A DNA stretch of 64,000 bases from Streptomyces maremycinicus (GCF_001184025.1 NZ_BBYG01000022.1:171790-235789), one strand, 5' to 3'. Positions 15,111 to 24,434 are shown, counted from the stretch's first letter. Numbers and translations: made by a program. Notes: generated by a model from the sequence alone, not told the origin.

Positions 15111-17792
15111 TCAGGTCGCCCACCTCCGGGCCTTCTCGAGAGGTGAGAGCTCGCCGCGCGGCTGGCCGGTGACGCTGAAGCGGTGGTGGCCGGGGCCCAG
15201 GCCGGACACCGTGATCCGGTCACCGTCCCTCGTCACCCGTGCGCTCTTCGCGCGGCGGCCGTCCCAGACCACGCGCCCTTCCTGGCGTAGGACGGCGCGT
15301 GAAGCGCCGACGGGCAGGGAGACCACGCCCCGGGTGCCGTGGGGAGCGTCGAGCGTGAGAGTGAACGACGTCGCCGTGCTGGTCCAGTCGACCGTCAACG
15401 GACCTCCGGGCGTCGGGAGTTGGCCCTGCGCCCAGGCCACGTCGCCGGGGTGGGGGCGTACCTCCCAGGAGGCGTAGCCGGGTGCCGTGGGTCTGGCGCC
15501 CAGGAGGTGGTGTGTCAGCGCGGGCAGTACGCCCGTGGACCAACCGTGCGCCATGCTCGTATAGGCGCCCTCGTAGAGGGAGCCGCCGGGGCCGATGCCC
15601 TCCCAGTTGGTGATACCGGGGTCGTGGCTGTGCATCCAGCCGTAGGTGCGCCGGATCTGGTCCAGCGCCGATGCGGCCCGACCGGTCTCGAACCTGGCGA
15701 CGATCTCGGGGTAGGACGTGAAGGCGTACACCCGCTGGGAAGCGCCGCCGAAGATGGTGTCGTTGTCCATGAAGGCGTTGCCGTACGGCAGTTGCGTGGT
15801 GGCGTCGAGGTGATCGAGAGCCGAGGCCGCGCGCGGGGCCCCGGCGACGCCGGAGGTGATGGCGAGCGAGTTGCCGTCCTGGGCGTGCCGGACGGCTCCG
15901 GTCGACGAGTCGAGATAGGCCCCGGCGGAGTCGTCCCACAGGTGGGCGTTGACCGCACCGGCGACCGCCTGGGCGCGATCGCTCCACCGCCGTGCGTCCG
16001 CCTCGTGCCCGAGCCAACGAGCCAGCGCCGCGCTGTCGTTGAGCGCCTGGACGTACAGCACGTTGTAGTAGGTGATCTGGCCGGTGCGGTCGAGGAAGGC
16101 GTAATCGCCGTAGCGTCCGGTGCCGTTGAGTCCCTTGCTCAGGAGTCCGGCGGTGTCGGTGACGCTCGGATACCAGGTGTCCAGCACCTTGACGAGGTGG
16201 GGGTAGTACCGGGTCGCGTAGGAGCGGTCGCCGGTGTAGAGGACGTAGTCCCAGCTGCACGTCACCCACCACAGGGGGTAGTCGAACAGCGGCAGTTCAT
16301 ATGTGGAGATGGAGGCGGGTGGGATCCATCCGTCGGCCCGCTGGTGGTCGGCGAGGTCGGCCAGGACATGACGAGCGGCGGCCGCGGTGTCGTCATGGGT
16401 GAGATAGAGGGTGCGCGCGGAGACGGCGAGGTCGCCGACGTAGGGGTCGCGGTCGCGCTTGGCGCCGTCGTGCAGCACCAGCCGGCCTTCCAGGGAAGCG
16501 CTCCAGGCGTTGCGGGGATCCACGTCGTCCTGGCGGAAGGTGTCGGTGACCAGCTCGTTGGTGTACGAGGCGCCGTACCAGTACTGGTTGAGATCGTCGT
16601 CGGAGCACAGGAACCAGCCGCGGTAGGTGCTGGGCGTGCCGACGTAGCCGGTGAAGTCCAGGTCGACGAAGTCGATGGCGACGGTGCCCCAGGGCTGGGC
16701 GACGGGGGCGTCGGTCGCCAGCGCATCGAGTGTGATCTTGAGATATCGGAAGCCGTGCAGCCCGTCGGCGAACACTTTGCCGTCCCGGAGGAAGCCCTTG
16801 CGGTCCGTCCAGGTGGTTCCGCGCGCGGGGACGGCGAACTGGTCGGTGCCCTGGCCCGTGCCGCCGGCCTGGTCGGAGCGGGTGAAGTCGGAGCGGTCGG
16901 TGAGGAACTGCTCGGTCTCGGAGAACGCGATGCGCACGCCGGGGGAGTTGTCCGAGGCGGAGGCGAAGCGGATGCGGGGATACCCCACGACGACCTTGCC
17001 GAAGTCGATCGTGACGCTGGGGACGGCGATCGGCTCCACGGCGGCGGGCCAGACTTCGTTGATCCGGGTGAACGCGCCGCGCGGTGTGTCCTGCACGTTC
17101 GTCACCGTGATGCGGACCCGCGTGGTGGTGACGGGCTGGGAGAAGGTGACGGCCCGTTGGATGACATCGTTGTCGGAGACCGTGGCGGCGGTGCGCCAGG
17201 CATCGTCCTGCCAGGTGTCGACCGTGAAATCGGTGGGCACGCCGTCGCTGTTGGAGATCACGGTGATGCCCGACAGTTGCTGCGCGGTGGGAGTGGTGAG
17301 GGTGAGGGTGTCCGGGAAGGCGCCTGCCGTGTCGTCGTTCCAGAAGGTGTCGAGGCTGCCGTCGATGGCGTTGCCCGCTTCGTAGGTGCGAGGCTTCCCG
17401 TCGTTCCCCTCGTTGCCGGCGTGCGAGGAGGAGGCGGCGGCCGTGGTTCCGTCGGGCCAGCGAGGCGGCGCGACGGGCTCGGGACGCTCCAGGACCGTAA
17501 CGCGTCCGCCGGGCTTGAGCAGGGCATCAGGAAGGCGCACATCTCCGGTGGACGCGGTGATGCGGACCGGCCGGACCGTGCGGCTGGAGGGTCCTTGCAC
17601 GTAGCGGTGCCAGGAGGTCGCGCCTCGGGGCACCGGGTGCGACGTCCCGGAGGAGGGGGCGGCCACGGCTTCCCCGGCCGTGGCGAGAGGGAGTCCCGCG
17701 GCGGAGAGCGCCGCCAGTCCCGCTCCCGCCGCGATGACGGTTCGGCGGGTGGCTTCGTTCTGCGGCTGAGGAGTGTTGCGGCTCGACGACAT
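15111..17792 (-). CDS. Secreted GH78-type alpha-L-rhamnosidase with discoidin-like domain
   Basis: This 893-aa protein starts with a Tat-like leader (ATRRTVIAAGAG, with AxA near 44). A discoidin/F5-8C-type carbohydrate-binding region (about 110-250) is inserted in the N-terminal part. It is followed by the beta-sandwich and (alpha/alpha)6-barrel typical of bacterial rhamnosidases, with landmarks FRQDDVDPRNAW, DYPLWWV, NWEGIGPGGSLYEGAYTS and MAHGWSTG. The C-terminal beta domain is present. The enzyme would release L-rhamnose from plant glycosides or polysaccharides outside the cell. No transporter or rhamnose catabolic gene is adjacent. Confidence 0.85.
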   Translation of the reverse strand: MSSSRNTPQPQNEATRRTVIAAGAGLAALSAAGLPLATAGEAVAAPSSGTSHPVPRGATSWHRYVQGPSSRTVRPVRITASTGDVRLPDALLKPGGRVTVLERPEPVAPPRWPDGTTAAASSSHAGNEGNDGKPRTYEAGNAIDGSLDTFWNDDTAGAFPDTLTLTTPTAQQLSGITVISNSDGVPTDFTVDTWQDDAWRTAATVSDNDVIQRAVTFSQPVTTTRVRITVTNVQDTPRGAFTRINEVWPAAVEPIAVPSVTIDFGKVVVGYPRIRFASASDNSPGVRIAFSETEQFLTDRSDFTRSDQAGGTGQGTDQFAVPARGTTWTDRKGFLRDGKVFADGLHGFRYLKITLDALATDAPVAQPWGTVAIDFVDLDFTGYVGTPSTYRGWFLCSDDDLNQYWYGASYTNELVTDTFRQDDVDPRNAWSASLEGRLVLHDGAKRDRDPYVGDLAVSARTLYLTHDDTAAAARHVLADLADHQRADGWIPPASISTYELPLFDYPLWWVTCSWDYVLYTGDRSYATRYYPHLVKVLDTWYPSVTDTAGLLSKGLNGTGRYGDYAFLDRTGQITYYNVLYVQALNDSAALARWLGHEADARRWSDRAQAVAGAVNAHLWDDSAGAYLDSSTGAVRHAQDGNSLAITSGVAGAPRAASALDHLDATTQLPYGNAFMDNDTIFGGASQRVYAFTSYPEIVARFETGRAASALDQIRRTYGWMHSHDPGITNWEGIGPGGSLYEGAYTSMAHGWSTGVLPALTHHLLGARPTAPGYASWEVRPHPGDVAWAQGQLPTPGGPLTVDWTSTATSFTLTLDAPHGTRGVVSLPVGASRAVLRQEGRVVWDGRRAKSARVTRDGDRITVSGLGPGHHRFSVTGQPRGELSPLEKARRWAT

Positions 17793-17817
17793 GACACCTC
17801 GTTCTTCCGGATCTGAA

Positions 17818-17829
17818 TGAAACGATTCA
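17818..17829. promoter_or_regulatory. LacI-type operator candidate before the rhamnosidase gene
   Basis: TGAAACGATTCA is a 12-bp near-palindrome with a central CG, the typical LacI-family operator form, 26 bp upstream of the rhamnosidase ATG. No LacI gene is adjacent. Confidence 0.5.
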
Positions 17830-18229
17830 AACCGAGTGTGCGGGGAGACCGTATCCCAGTGCTGATTTCCGCGTACATACCGTGGAGCAATGTTCCGTCA
17901 CCCGGCGCCGGGATGGATCGTGTCGAGAGGCGAACGGTCCGCTCCGTGGGATGCGGACTGTCTGCTGCCGGGCCGTGAGGCCCGGTTCGGCCCGGCCGGC
18001 GTCGCGGGATCCTGCCCCGTCGACAGACGGGTGCCGTGCGCGGTCCACCTCGACAAGGACATCGGCCCGCCCGGGCGCCACGTGCCTGCGGGCTCGATCC
18101 TCCTCCGGGTCAAGGGTGTTGGATCACTTGCGTGACCAGGGTGTCGGATTCCCGCCCGTCGAGGCGGGGGCTCGCCAGGTGTGCGTCACGTTGCGGCGTC
18201 CGTCCGAGTGTGAGTGCAGCCGACGTCCC
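17830..18229. other. Intergenic stretch without recognised gene
   Basis: About 400 bp between the divergent rhamnosidase and MFS genes. Open frames exist but none has family similarity or a good start. Confidence 0.5.
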
Positions 18230-18244
18230 TAGACGACTGGTCTA
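18230..18244. promoter_or_regulatory. TetR-type operator (15 bp), MFS copy
   Basis: TAGACGACTGGTCTA is the exact reverse complement of the site in front of the TetR gene (30091-30105). The arms TAGAC/GTCTA are symmetric around a 5-bp centre. It lies 22 bp before the MFS start, next to a TAGTAT hexamer that could be the -10 box, so a bound repressor would block the promoter. Confidence 0.75.
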
Positions 18245-18266
18245 CTCGTCCACTAGTATCGCTGGC

Positions 18267-19589
18267 ATGGCAACTCCAGAGGTCACGGCTCCCTGTCCGC
18301 ACACCGCATCTCGTCTGCCGAGGCCGGGCGGCGGCGGGCGGAACCACGGTGCGAGGCTTTCCGGCAGGCACGCGCCGCTCACGGCGCAGTTCTCGACCGT
18401 GGCCACCCCGTCGGCATGGACGCGGCCCGCCGCCGCTGTGTTCACCGTGGGATGGGGGGCGAACATGTTCGCCTCCGTCCTTCAGGTCTACCGCGGCAAC
18501 CTGAGCGGGTTTCAGGTGAACGCGCTGTTCGGGGCCTACGCGCTGGGGCTCATTCCGGCCCTGTTGGTCATGGCCAAGGTCTCCGACCGGCTCGGTCGGC
18601 GGCGCGTCCTCCTGGCCGCCCTGCTGCTGTCCGCGCTCGGCTCGGCGGTGATCCTCTTCTCCGGCGGGGCGTTCGGGACCATCCTGGCCGGGCGGATTCT
18701 GGTCGGAGTCGGCGCCGGCTCGGCGTTCGGGCCGGGAACGGCGTGGATCAAGGAACTCTCCGACACCGTGAAGCCCTCGGGGCGGGGAGCGCAGCGTGCG
18801 GCGATCTCGCTGACCGCCGGGTTCGCGATCGGACCGCTGCTGTCCGGCGGGATCGTCCAGTGGCTGCCCTCGCCCCAGACCACTGCCTACCTGGTGCACA
18901 TCGCCCTGGTGGCACTGACGCTGCCGGTGGTTTGGCGTGCTCCGGAGACGGCCTCGCCCCCCACCGAGCGGCGCGGTCACTCGTCGAACCCCGGCGGGGG
19001 ACTGATGCGGGTGCTGACCAGCAGGCTGTTCCTGACCGCGGTCCTTCCGACGGCACCGTGGGTCTTCGGGACCGCGACGGTATCGCTCGCCGCGCTGCCT
19101 GTTCTCGTGCCCCTGGGCGGCTACGGAGCAGTCGGGGGCGGAGTGGTCGCCGCCATCACCCTGGGCAGCGGTATCGCGGTGCAGCCGTGGGCACGGCGTC
19201 TCGCCCGACGTTCCGCGGCGGTGCCGTTCCGCGTAGGCATGGCGTCGGCGATCGCCGGGCTGCTCACCGCGGCCCTCACCGTCGCCACCGGTTCACTGCT
19301 CCTCCTGGCGGCGACGGCCGTCGTCCTCGGCGCGGCCTACGGCCTTCTGCTGGTGAGCGGTCTCCAGCTCGTGCAGACGCTGGCCGGACCGGAGAACATC
19401 TCCACCGTGATCGCCGTGTTCTACAGCCTCACCTACGTCGGGTTCGCCTTCCCTGTCCTCGTCCAGGTGCTGGGCAGGCTCTGGGACCCGGTACCCGTAC
19501 TGGCAGCCGGTTCGGTCCTCGCGGCGACCGCCCTGGCCACGACCTTGATCGCCTGGCCCGCGCGACCGGCATCCCGCCCCAGGCCCTGA
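18267..19589 (+). CDS. MFS transporter
   Basis: This 440-aa protein has about twelve hydrophobic segments after a long polar N-terminus (about 45 aa). The MFS loop motif after helix 2 reads SDRLGRRRVLLAALL, and the helix 4-5 motif includes ILVGVGAGSAFGPGTAWIKEL. It may be a proton-driven exporter of small molecules. The 15-bp TetR operator at its promoter links it to the regulator 11 kb away. A decayed fragment of a paralogue is found at 24.4-24.5 kb. Confidence 0.85.
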   Translation: MATPEVTAPCPHTASRLPRPGGGGRNHGARLSGRHAPLTAQFSTVATPSAWTRPAAAVFTVGWGANMFASVLQVYRGNLSGFQVNALFGAYALGLIPALLVMAKVSDRLGRRRVLLAALLLSALGSAVILFSGGAFGTILAGRILVGVGAGSAFGPGTAWIKELSDTVKPSGRGAQRAAISLTAGFAIGPLLSGGIVQWLPSPQTTAYLVHIALVALTLPVVWRAPETASPPTERRGHSSNPGGGLMRVLTSRLFLTAVLPTAPWVFGTATVSLAALPVLVPLGGYGAVGGGVVAAITLGSGIAVQPWARRLARRSAAVPFRVGMASAIAGLLTAALTVATGSLLLLAATAVVLGAAYGLLLVSGLQLVQTLAGPENISTVIAVFYSLTYVGFAFPVLVQVLGRLWDPVPVLAAGSVLAATALATTLIAWPARPASRPRP

Positions 19590-19763
19590 ACTCCACCCCA
19601 CCCGGGCACGACCGGCCGCTGCGGTGCCGAACCCCCGGCCAGCCCCTCGCCGAACGTTGCCCGGCAACCCTCACCTGGGCGGGATGCGGAACGACTCGAC
19701 GACCCAGCCGAATGGCCCCCCTCACGACTGGGCCCTGTCTCCCATGGAAACACTGACTGTCTG

Positions 19764-20361
19764 TCAGCCGAACATGCCTGCGTAGGGATCTGGTTCGCCG
19801 GTCATCGGGTCGAGGCCCGCGTGGAAGCGACGCTCCCGCTCCTCATGATGGACGAAGGTGCCCACTCGTCCCCGAAGAGAGAGGTCGCTCAGCGGGCACG
19901 CGTCGAATTCAGCGGTCATGAGGCGCCGCAGGAACTCGGCCATACCGCAGTGCCCATTGCGGATTGCCGTGCCGTCTCCAGACGATGACAGGCCGCTGAT
20001 CGGGGTTCGCTCCGCTCATCAGCCAACCGAGTTCGTTTGCGTTGCAGCCGCTGCCCCAGGGCAGCACTCGATCAGCACCCAGTTCGATCCCGGGGACTCC
20101 GCCCTCCATGGCCCCCAGTTCGCGGAAGCCGGCCGTGTGACCGGTGATCGACGCCTGCCAGCCGTTCCCGGTCGGCTGAGGCGGAAGGACGATCAGGTCA
20201 TGGATGCGGCCGCCACCGTAGACAGCCATGAAGTCGCGATAGTCGGCAGGGAGGAGTGCCCAGGCCGGCTTCGGCTGCCGTCCAGTCCACCCGCTCGTCC
20301 GCACCCCATTCGTCATGGGCAGGACCTGCCGCAGCGCTTCTATGTCGGTTCGGCTGTCCAC
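19764..20361 (-). pseudogene. SUKH (SMI1/KNR4) family immunity-like protein, three frameshifts
   Basis: The GTG at 20361 is preceded by AGGAGG. The family sequence can be followed only by changing frame. VDSRTDIEALRQVLP is followed, in another frame, by ERVDWTAAEAGLGTP. The first frame then resumes at LPADYRDFMAVYGGG and runs to PVIVW. A third switch near 19978 leads to GDGTAIRNGHCGMAEFLRRL and then to the stop at 19764. SUKH proteins are commonly immunity proteins of toxin systems. Three indels in about 600 bp indicate a decayed gene. The neighbouring IS elements fit a decaying accessory region. Confidence 0.7.
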
Positions 20362-20430
20362 CTGCCCTCCTGGCCACTCGTGCTGGTGCACGCTGTCCGG
20401 CCCGACGTCGGCAAACGCGGCCGGTAGTCG

Positions 20431-20479
20431 TCAGGGTTCTGCCCATACGACGATGGCTGCGAGGTGGAGTGCGACCTGG
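20431..20479 (-). pseudogene. IS5-family transposase C-terminus, distal half (interrupted by IS256)
   Basis: Read on the minus strand and joined across the IS256 element, this gives AFAYQV-ALHLAAIVVWAEP-stop. That closely parallels the last residues of the IS5 transposase at 55.9-56.8 kb (AIAYQAALHLAAILIWARR). The stop codon is at 20431-20433. Confidence 0.75.
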
Positions 20480-21860
20480 GGGTCTGTCCAATCAACGGCT
20501 GATCTTGGTTGTTGAAGGTCAGTGGTTGTTCGGGGTGAGGCGGCCTTCGAAGGCGATCTGGAAGGCGTTGAGTGGTGCCTTCCAGCGCATCGTCCAGCGG
20601 CGTCGGCCCTTGCCGGTCGGGTCCAGGCTCATCAGCGCCATGTAGACGCACTTCAACGCGGCCGCCTCGTTGGGGAAATGCCCACGGGCCCGGACGGCCT
20701 TGCGAATGCGGGCGTTCACGCTCTCGATCGCGTTCGTCGAACAGATCACCTTGCGGATCTCGACATCGAAGGACAGGAAGGGCACCATCTCGGCCCAGGC
20801 GTCGGACCACAGCTTGATCACGGCCGGATACTTGCTGCCCCACTTCTCGGAGAACTCCAGGAACCGCTCGGTCGCCGCGGCCTCGCTCGGCGCCGTGTAG
20901 ACGGGCTTGAGATCCTTGGCGACCTTGTCCCAGTCCTGGCGAGAGCAGTAGCGGATGCTGTTGCGAATCAGGTGAACGATGCAGGTCTGAACGACCGTGC
21001 GGGGCCAGACGGTCTCGACCGCGTCCGGCAGACCCTTCAGCCCGTCGCAGACGAGCATCAGGACATCTTCAACTCCGCGATTCTTGAGCTCGGTGAAGAC
21101 CTGGAGCCAGTGCTTTGCGCCCTCGCCTCCGTCGCCGGCCCAGATCCCGAGGATGTCGCGAGTGCCCTCGACGGTCACAGCCATCGCAACGTAGATGGGC
21201 CGATTAGCGACCTTGCCATCGCGAATCTTCACATTGATGGCGTCTACGAAGACGACGGGGTAGACGCGATCCAGCGGGCGGGCCTGCCATTCCGCCATGC
21301 CCTCCATCACCTTGTCCGTGATCGTGGAGATGGTCTGCTTGGACACCTCTGCCCCGTACACCTCGGCCAGATGAGCCGATATCTCCCCGTGCGTCAGGCC
21401 CTTCGCGGACAGTGAGAGCACCATCTCGTCCACGCCGGTCAGACGGCGCTGCCGCTTGCGGACGATCTGCGGCTCGAAGGTGCCGGCCGTGTCGCGGGGC
21501 ACCTTCACCTCGACCGGACCGACGTCGGTCAGCACGGTCTTCGACCGGGTGCCGTTACGGGAGTTGCCGCTGTTCCTGCCGGTCGCGTCGTGCTTGTCAT
21601 AGCCGACGTGATCGGTGATCTCGCCCTCCAGGGCGGACTCCAGCACCCGCTTCGTCAGCTGCTGCAACAGCCCGCCCTCGCCGGTCAACTGCAGCCCGTC
21701 CGACCGGGCGCGGTCGACCAGCATCCCGATCAGCTGCTCGTCCGACACCGCCTCCCCAGCCGACTCGACGACCGGCTCCTCCACGGCCTCGTGCTCGGTG
21801 ATGGTCTCGCTCATCAGGCGTCTCCTTGATCATCGGATCCGCCGTCTATTGGACACTCCC
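20480..21860 (-). mobile_element. Complete IS256-family insertion sequence with 8-bp target duplication
   Basis: The element is 1381 bp. Its ends are imperfect inverted repeats: GGGTCTGTCCAATCAACGGC at the left and, read inward, GGGAGTGTCCAATAGACGGC at the right. The flanks carry an identical 8-bp direct repeat CGACCTGG (20472-20479 and 21861-21868), the duplication size typical of IS256. Ends, target repeat and transposase are all intact, so insertion looks recent and the element may be active. Confidence 0.92.
20519..21814 (-). CDS. IS256-family (Mutator-like) transposase
   Basis: This 431-aa full-length transposase contains the family core: YGAEVSKQTISTITD, the first catalytic Asp in VVFVDAINVKIRDG, the second Asp in DVLMLVCDGLKGLPDA, CIVHLIRNSIRY, and the catalytic Glu near CSTNAIESVNARIRKAV. 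It catalyses copy-and-paste movement through a circular intermediate. The reading frame is uninterrupted and begins 46 bp inside the element's right inverted repeat. Confidence 0.95.
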   Translation of the reverse strand: MSETITEHEAVEEPVVESAGEAVSDEQLIGMLVDRARSDGLQLTGEGGLLQQLTKRVLESALEGEITDHVGYDKHDATGRNSGNSRNGTRSKTVLTDVGPVEVKVPRDTAGTFEPQIVRKRQRRLTGVDEMVLSLSAKGLTHGEISAHLAEVYGAEVSKQTISTITDKVMEGMAEWQARPLDRVYPVVFVDAINVKIRDGKVANRPIYVAMAVTVEGTRDILGIWAGDGGEGAKHWLQVFTELKNRGVEDVLMLVCDGLKGLPDAVETVWPRTVVQTCIVHLIRNSIRYCSRQDWDKVAKDLKPVYTAPSEAAATERFLEFSEKWGSKYPAVIKLWSDAWAEMVPFLSFDVEIRKVICSTNAIESVNARIRKAVRARGHFPNEAAALKCVYMALMSLDPTGKGRRRWTMRWKAPLNAFQIAFEGRLTPNNH

Positions 21861-21900
21861 CGACCTGGTAAGCGAAGGCGAGTGTGTGGTGATCGCTGTC
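21861..21900 (-). pseudogene. IS5-family transposase remnant, proximal part
   Basis: The minus strand reads DSDHHTLAFAYQV up to the IS256 junction and continues on the other side (20479-20431). Upstream of this point no further transposase similarity is recognisable, so only the last ~30 residues of the gene survive. The sequence from here to 22099 has no recognisable gene. Confidence 0.65.
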
Positions 21901-22099
21901 AGGTAGCCGATGGATGTCGATGTCAATGGCGCAGTAATCGCGTTCGCTTACCAGCGATGGCAAGGGAATCCTAGGGGATGAGGTCTCGGGATTTCCGACT
22001 TCCTTGAACCGTCGGTGACAGCCGGAGCAGGAGTGGTGCAGCCTTGTAGGGTGGCCGGGGGATGCGGCTGCTGCCCCGAATACCGGGTGGAGGTCCAAC

Positions 22100-22501
22100 G
22101 TGAGCGTGGTGTGGGGGATGACCTCACCTCGAACTGGGCGTTTTTGCTCAAGTGAGAGAACCTCGGATCTAAGCTACCTGTCCGACAATTTTCGTCAACT
22201 GCTCGCCCTGGGGCGCGGATACCTTGAAGTTCGATGGCCGGACAGGGAGCTCCCCCAGCTGACACTGAGCTTTCGGGGCCGTCATGCCGTCGTTCATCTG
22301 TTCAATGACGCTGAAACGGTTTCCCTCCTCGCGGGGGATGGCACTGTTCCGTCTGAGGTGACGATCGACGTTCCGATCATGGACGACCTTGCGGAGTTCA
22401 CCGGTGACTTCGTCCTAGGTGTCGATCGCGCGTGGAATCTTGTACGCGAGTTCATTCGAAATGGGAAGCTCGGAGATGCGGGGCAGCGGTGTGAGTTGTA
22501 G
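22100..22501 (+). CDS. Small hypothetical protein, possible Imm-type immunity protein
   Basis: This 133-aa soluble protein starts at GTG 22100 (an ATG at 22118 is also possible). Its core (LEVRWPDRELPQLTLSF, AVVHLFNDAE, FTGDFVLGVDRAWNLVREF, terminal CEL) looks like a small alpha/beta immunity-type protein common as an orphan in Streptomyces. I cannot assign the exact Imm family. It lies beside the SUKH pseudogene, so both may be leftovers of a polymorphic-toxin immunity cluster. Codon use is less GC-biased than that of the metabolic neighbours. Confidence 0.55.
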   Translation: MSVVWGMTSPRTGRFCSSERTSDLSYLSDNFRQLLALGRGYLEVRWPDRELPQLTLSFRGRHAVVHLFNDAETVSLLAGDGTVPSEVTIDVPIMDDLAEFTGDFVLGVDRAWNLVREFIRNGKLGDAGQRCEL

Positions 22502-22766
22502 TCCCGTTGCTCTATCGAGTCTCAGAATCGGGCGCGAGGTCGACGCGGCCGTGCCGAATCGGTGACGCCGAAGATCGACTGCGCTTGCGGATAGTCAATG
22601 ACTATGTGCCGTTGGGTATCAGCGTCTTCCGGAGTTCGGCAGAACGGGCCGACCGGAGGCTGTCAGGACGGTACCGCTACGCCTACTTCCCACCCCACCG
22701 GTCAGCGCGTCGCGAGGACCCGAATGGTCGGTGACGTTTCCGGGCCACAGATGGCACAGTGGCTGC

Positions 22767-23525
22767 ATGTGCGGCCGATACGTCTCCACCCGCAGCCCCC
22801 AGGAACTCGCCCCTCTCTTCCATGTCTCCGACCCGCTCCCGAAAGAGAGGCTCGCACCGAGTTGGAACGTCGCCCCCACCGACACGGTGTGGGCCGTCCT
22901 CGAGCGAGCGCCCCGTGGCAGCGGCGGCGACGACAGCGACAGCGACGCCGAAGTCCGGCGGGAGCTCCGGTCGTTGCGCTGGGGGCTGGTGCCGTCCTGG
23001 GCCAAGGACGTGAAGATCGGTTCCCGGATGATCAACGCACGGGTGGAGACCGTCCACGAGAAGCCCGCCTACCGCCGCGCGTTCGCCCGCCGCCGCTGCA
23101 TCCTGCCCGCCGACGGCTTCTACGAGTGGGAACAGATCAAGGACCCCGGCACCGGCAAGACCCGTAAGCAGCCCTACTTCATCCACCCCGAGGACGACCA
23201 GGTGATGGCCCTCGCCGGACTGTACGAACACTGGCGCGACCCGTCCGTCAAGCATGACGACGACCCGGACGCCTGGCTGATGACCTGCACCATCATCACC
23301 ACCGAGGCCACCGACGCAGCCGGCCGTGTCCACCCCCGCATGCCGCTTGCTCTCACACCCGACCACTACGACGCCTGGCTCGACCCCACCCACCAGGACC
23401 CCCACGACCTGCGCGCGCTCCTCGGCCAGCCCGCGGGCGGCCACCTCGACGCCCGCCCTGTCTCCGCCATGGTCAACAACGTCCGCAACGACAACCCCCA
23501 CCTCGTCGACGAGGCCACCAGCTAG
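22767..23525 (+). CDS. yedK: SOS response-associated peptidase / abasic-site shield (YedK/HMCES)
   Basis: This 252-aa protein is of normal family length. It has the invariant MCGRY N-terminus whose Cys2, after Met removal, forms a thiazolidine crosslink with abasic sites in single-stranded DNA. Also conserved are ASN-like MINARVET, the active-site glutamate in ADGFYEW (Glu120) and the histidine in RVHPRMPL (His189). It protects abasic sites during replication. An acidic insertion (GGDDSDSDAE, about residues 53-62) is not conserved in the family as I know it. Confidence 0.93.
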   Translation: MCGRYVSTRSPQELAPLFHVSDPLPKERLAPSWNVAPTDTVWAVLERAPRGSGGDDSDSDAEVRRELRSLRWGLVPSWAKDVKIGSRMINARVETVHEKPAYRRAFARRRCILPADGFYEWEQIKDPGTGKTRKQPYFIHPEDDQVMALAGLYEHWRDPSVKHDDDPDAWLMTCTIITTEATDAAGRVHPRMPLALTPDHYDAWLDPTHQDPHDLRALLGQPAGGHLDARPVSAMVNNVRNDNPHLVDEATS

Positions 23526-23588
23526 GCCGTTTCTCTCGGACTGCTCGGCGATGCCGTGATCGCGGGTAGGCACCAGCGTACGGTGGGA

Positions 23589-23732
23589 CTAGCTGCCCGA
23601 TGTCGGGTTGGTTCGCCAGTACGCGGCGACCAAGAGCACCCGATCTTCCAGCGGCAGTTACCAGGGACGCCCTCGGCGAGTCCGATCGCCGCCTTCTCGG
23701 CGCAGCAGCGTGACCAGCTTTCGAAAGTCGCG
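23589..23732 (-). pseudogene. IS5-type (DDE_4) transposase N-terminal fragment
   Basis: The minus strand reads RDFRKLVTLLRREGGDRTRRG, RPW, an in-frame stop, then LPLEDRVLLVAAYWRTN and a stop. This matches the N-terminal helix-turn-helix region of DDE_4-type IS5 transposases. The internal stop and missing catalytic domain mark it as dead. Confidence 0.7.
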
Positions 23733-23870
23733 CGATCGCGGCCCAGTGAACGCGGGTATCCAGGACGGTTCCGCTGCCGTGACCACTCCTGCCACAGCGG
23801 GATTTTCTCAGGGCCAACCACACCCTGACCGCTCACATGGCCGGTGCGGCATGCCACGTCGACGCGACGC

Positions 23871-24287
23871 TCAGGTCGTGTCGCGCTTCGCGGCAGACGG
23901 TGCGGGTGGTTGCTCGTCACGGCTCTCCGAGGTGAACGCGTCGCGGCGAGCGAGGGTCACCGACAGAGGCAGGTCCAGCCGCTCGGCTGCGCGGCGCCGG
24001 ACACGTACCTGAGCTCGGGTACGGGGCCGGAACGAGGGGAGCTGTGAGCAGCCGCAGCCGGGGCGGTGATCGTAGGTCAGCCCCTCCGCGAGCACGGTCG
24101 CGACGACGGACCATGCCTTCGTGTCGCGTCGCCGGGGCGCGGCGAAGTCGTAGCCCGCGAAGACGAGCTGTTCACGACAGCCAGGACAGATGCGCTTCCG
24201 GATCGGCCACGTGCTGCCTTTGAAGGAGAGCCGGCACGCGATGCACACGTAGTGCCGGGAGGCGCCGTTGAACGCGTGGTAGCACAT
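23871..24287 (-). CDS. Zinc-ribbon-like protein of unknown function
   Basis: This protein is 138 aa from the ATG at 24287; the frame is open further upstream but loses similarity. Cysteines occur as CYHAFNG, YVCIAC and ICPGC, a zinc-ribbon arrangement, followed by a basic C-terminal half with CGC. Similar small proteins occur widely in Streptomyces, sometimes under the unlikely label deoxyxylulose-5-phosphate synthase. A nucleic-acid-binding or structural role is plausible but unproven. Confidence 0.6.
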   Translation of the reverse strand: MCYHAFNGASRHYVCIACRLSFKGSTWPIRKRICPGCREQLVFAGYDFAAPRRRDTKAWSVVATVLAEGLTYDHRPGCGCSQLPSFRPRTRAQVRVRRRAAERLDLPLSVTLARRDAFTSESRDEQPPAPSAAKRDTT

Positions 24288-24434
24288 GGTCCGACAGGGT
24301 ACGCATCGTCCGCGTGCGGGCCCACCCGGATTCCTGGTACCCCGATCCGGCCAGTCTGCCGCTCGGTCGGTCAGCACCGTCATCGGACCGTCACCGTGGT
24401 CGGTTGCGCGACCGGCGCGCCCGGCGGTGGGCAA

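Noticed and set aside
15339..17816. An 825-codon plus-strand open frame
   Set aside because: Antisense of the rhamnosidase gene, with no family similarity. It is open only because of third-position GC bias.
19909..20391. A 160-codon minus-strand frame as an intact protein
   Set aside because: Conserved SUKH motifs switch to other frames at both ends, so the single frame is not the true product.
21412..21829. Small plus-strand frames inside the IS256 element
   Set aside because: They overlap the transposase antisense and have no start site or similarity.
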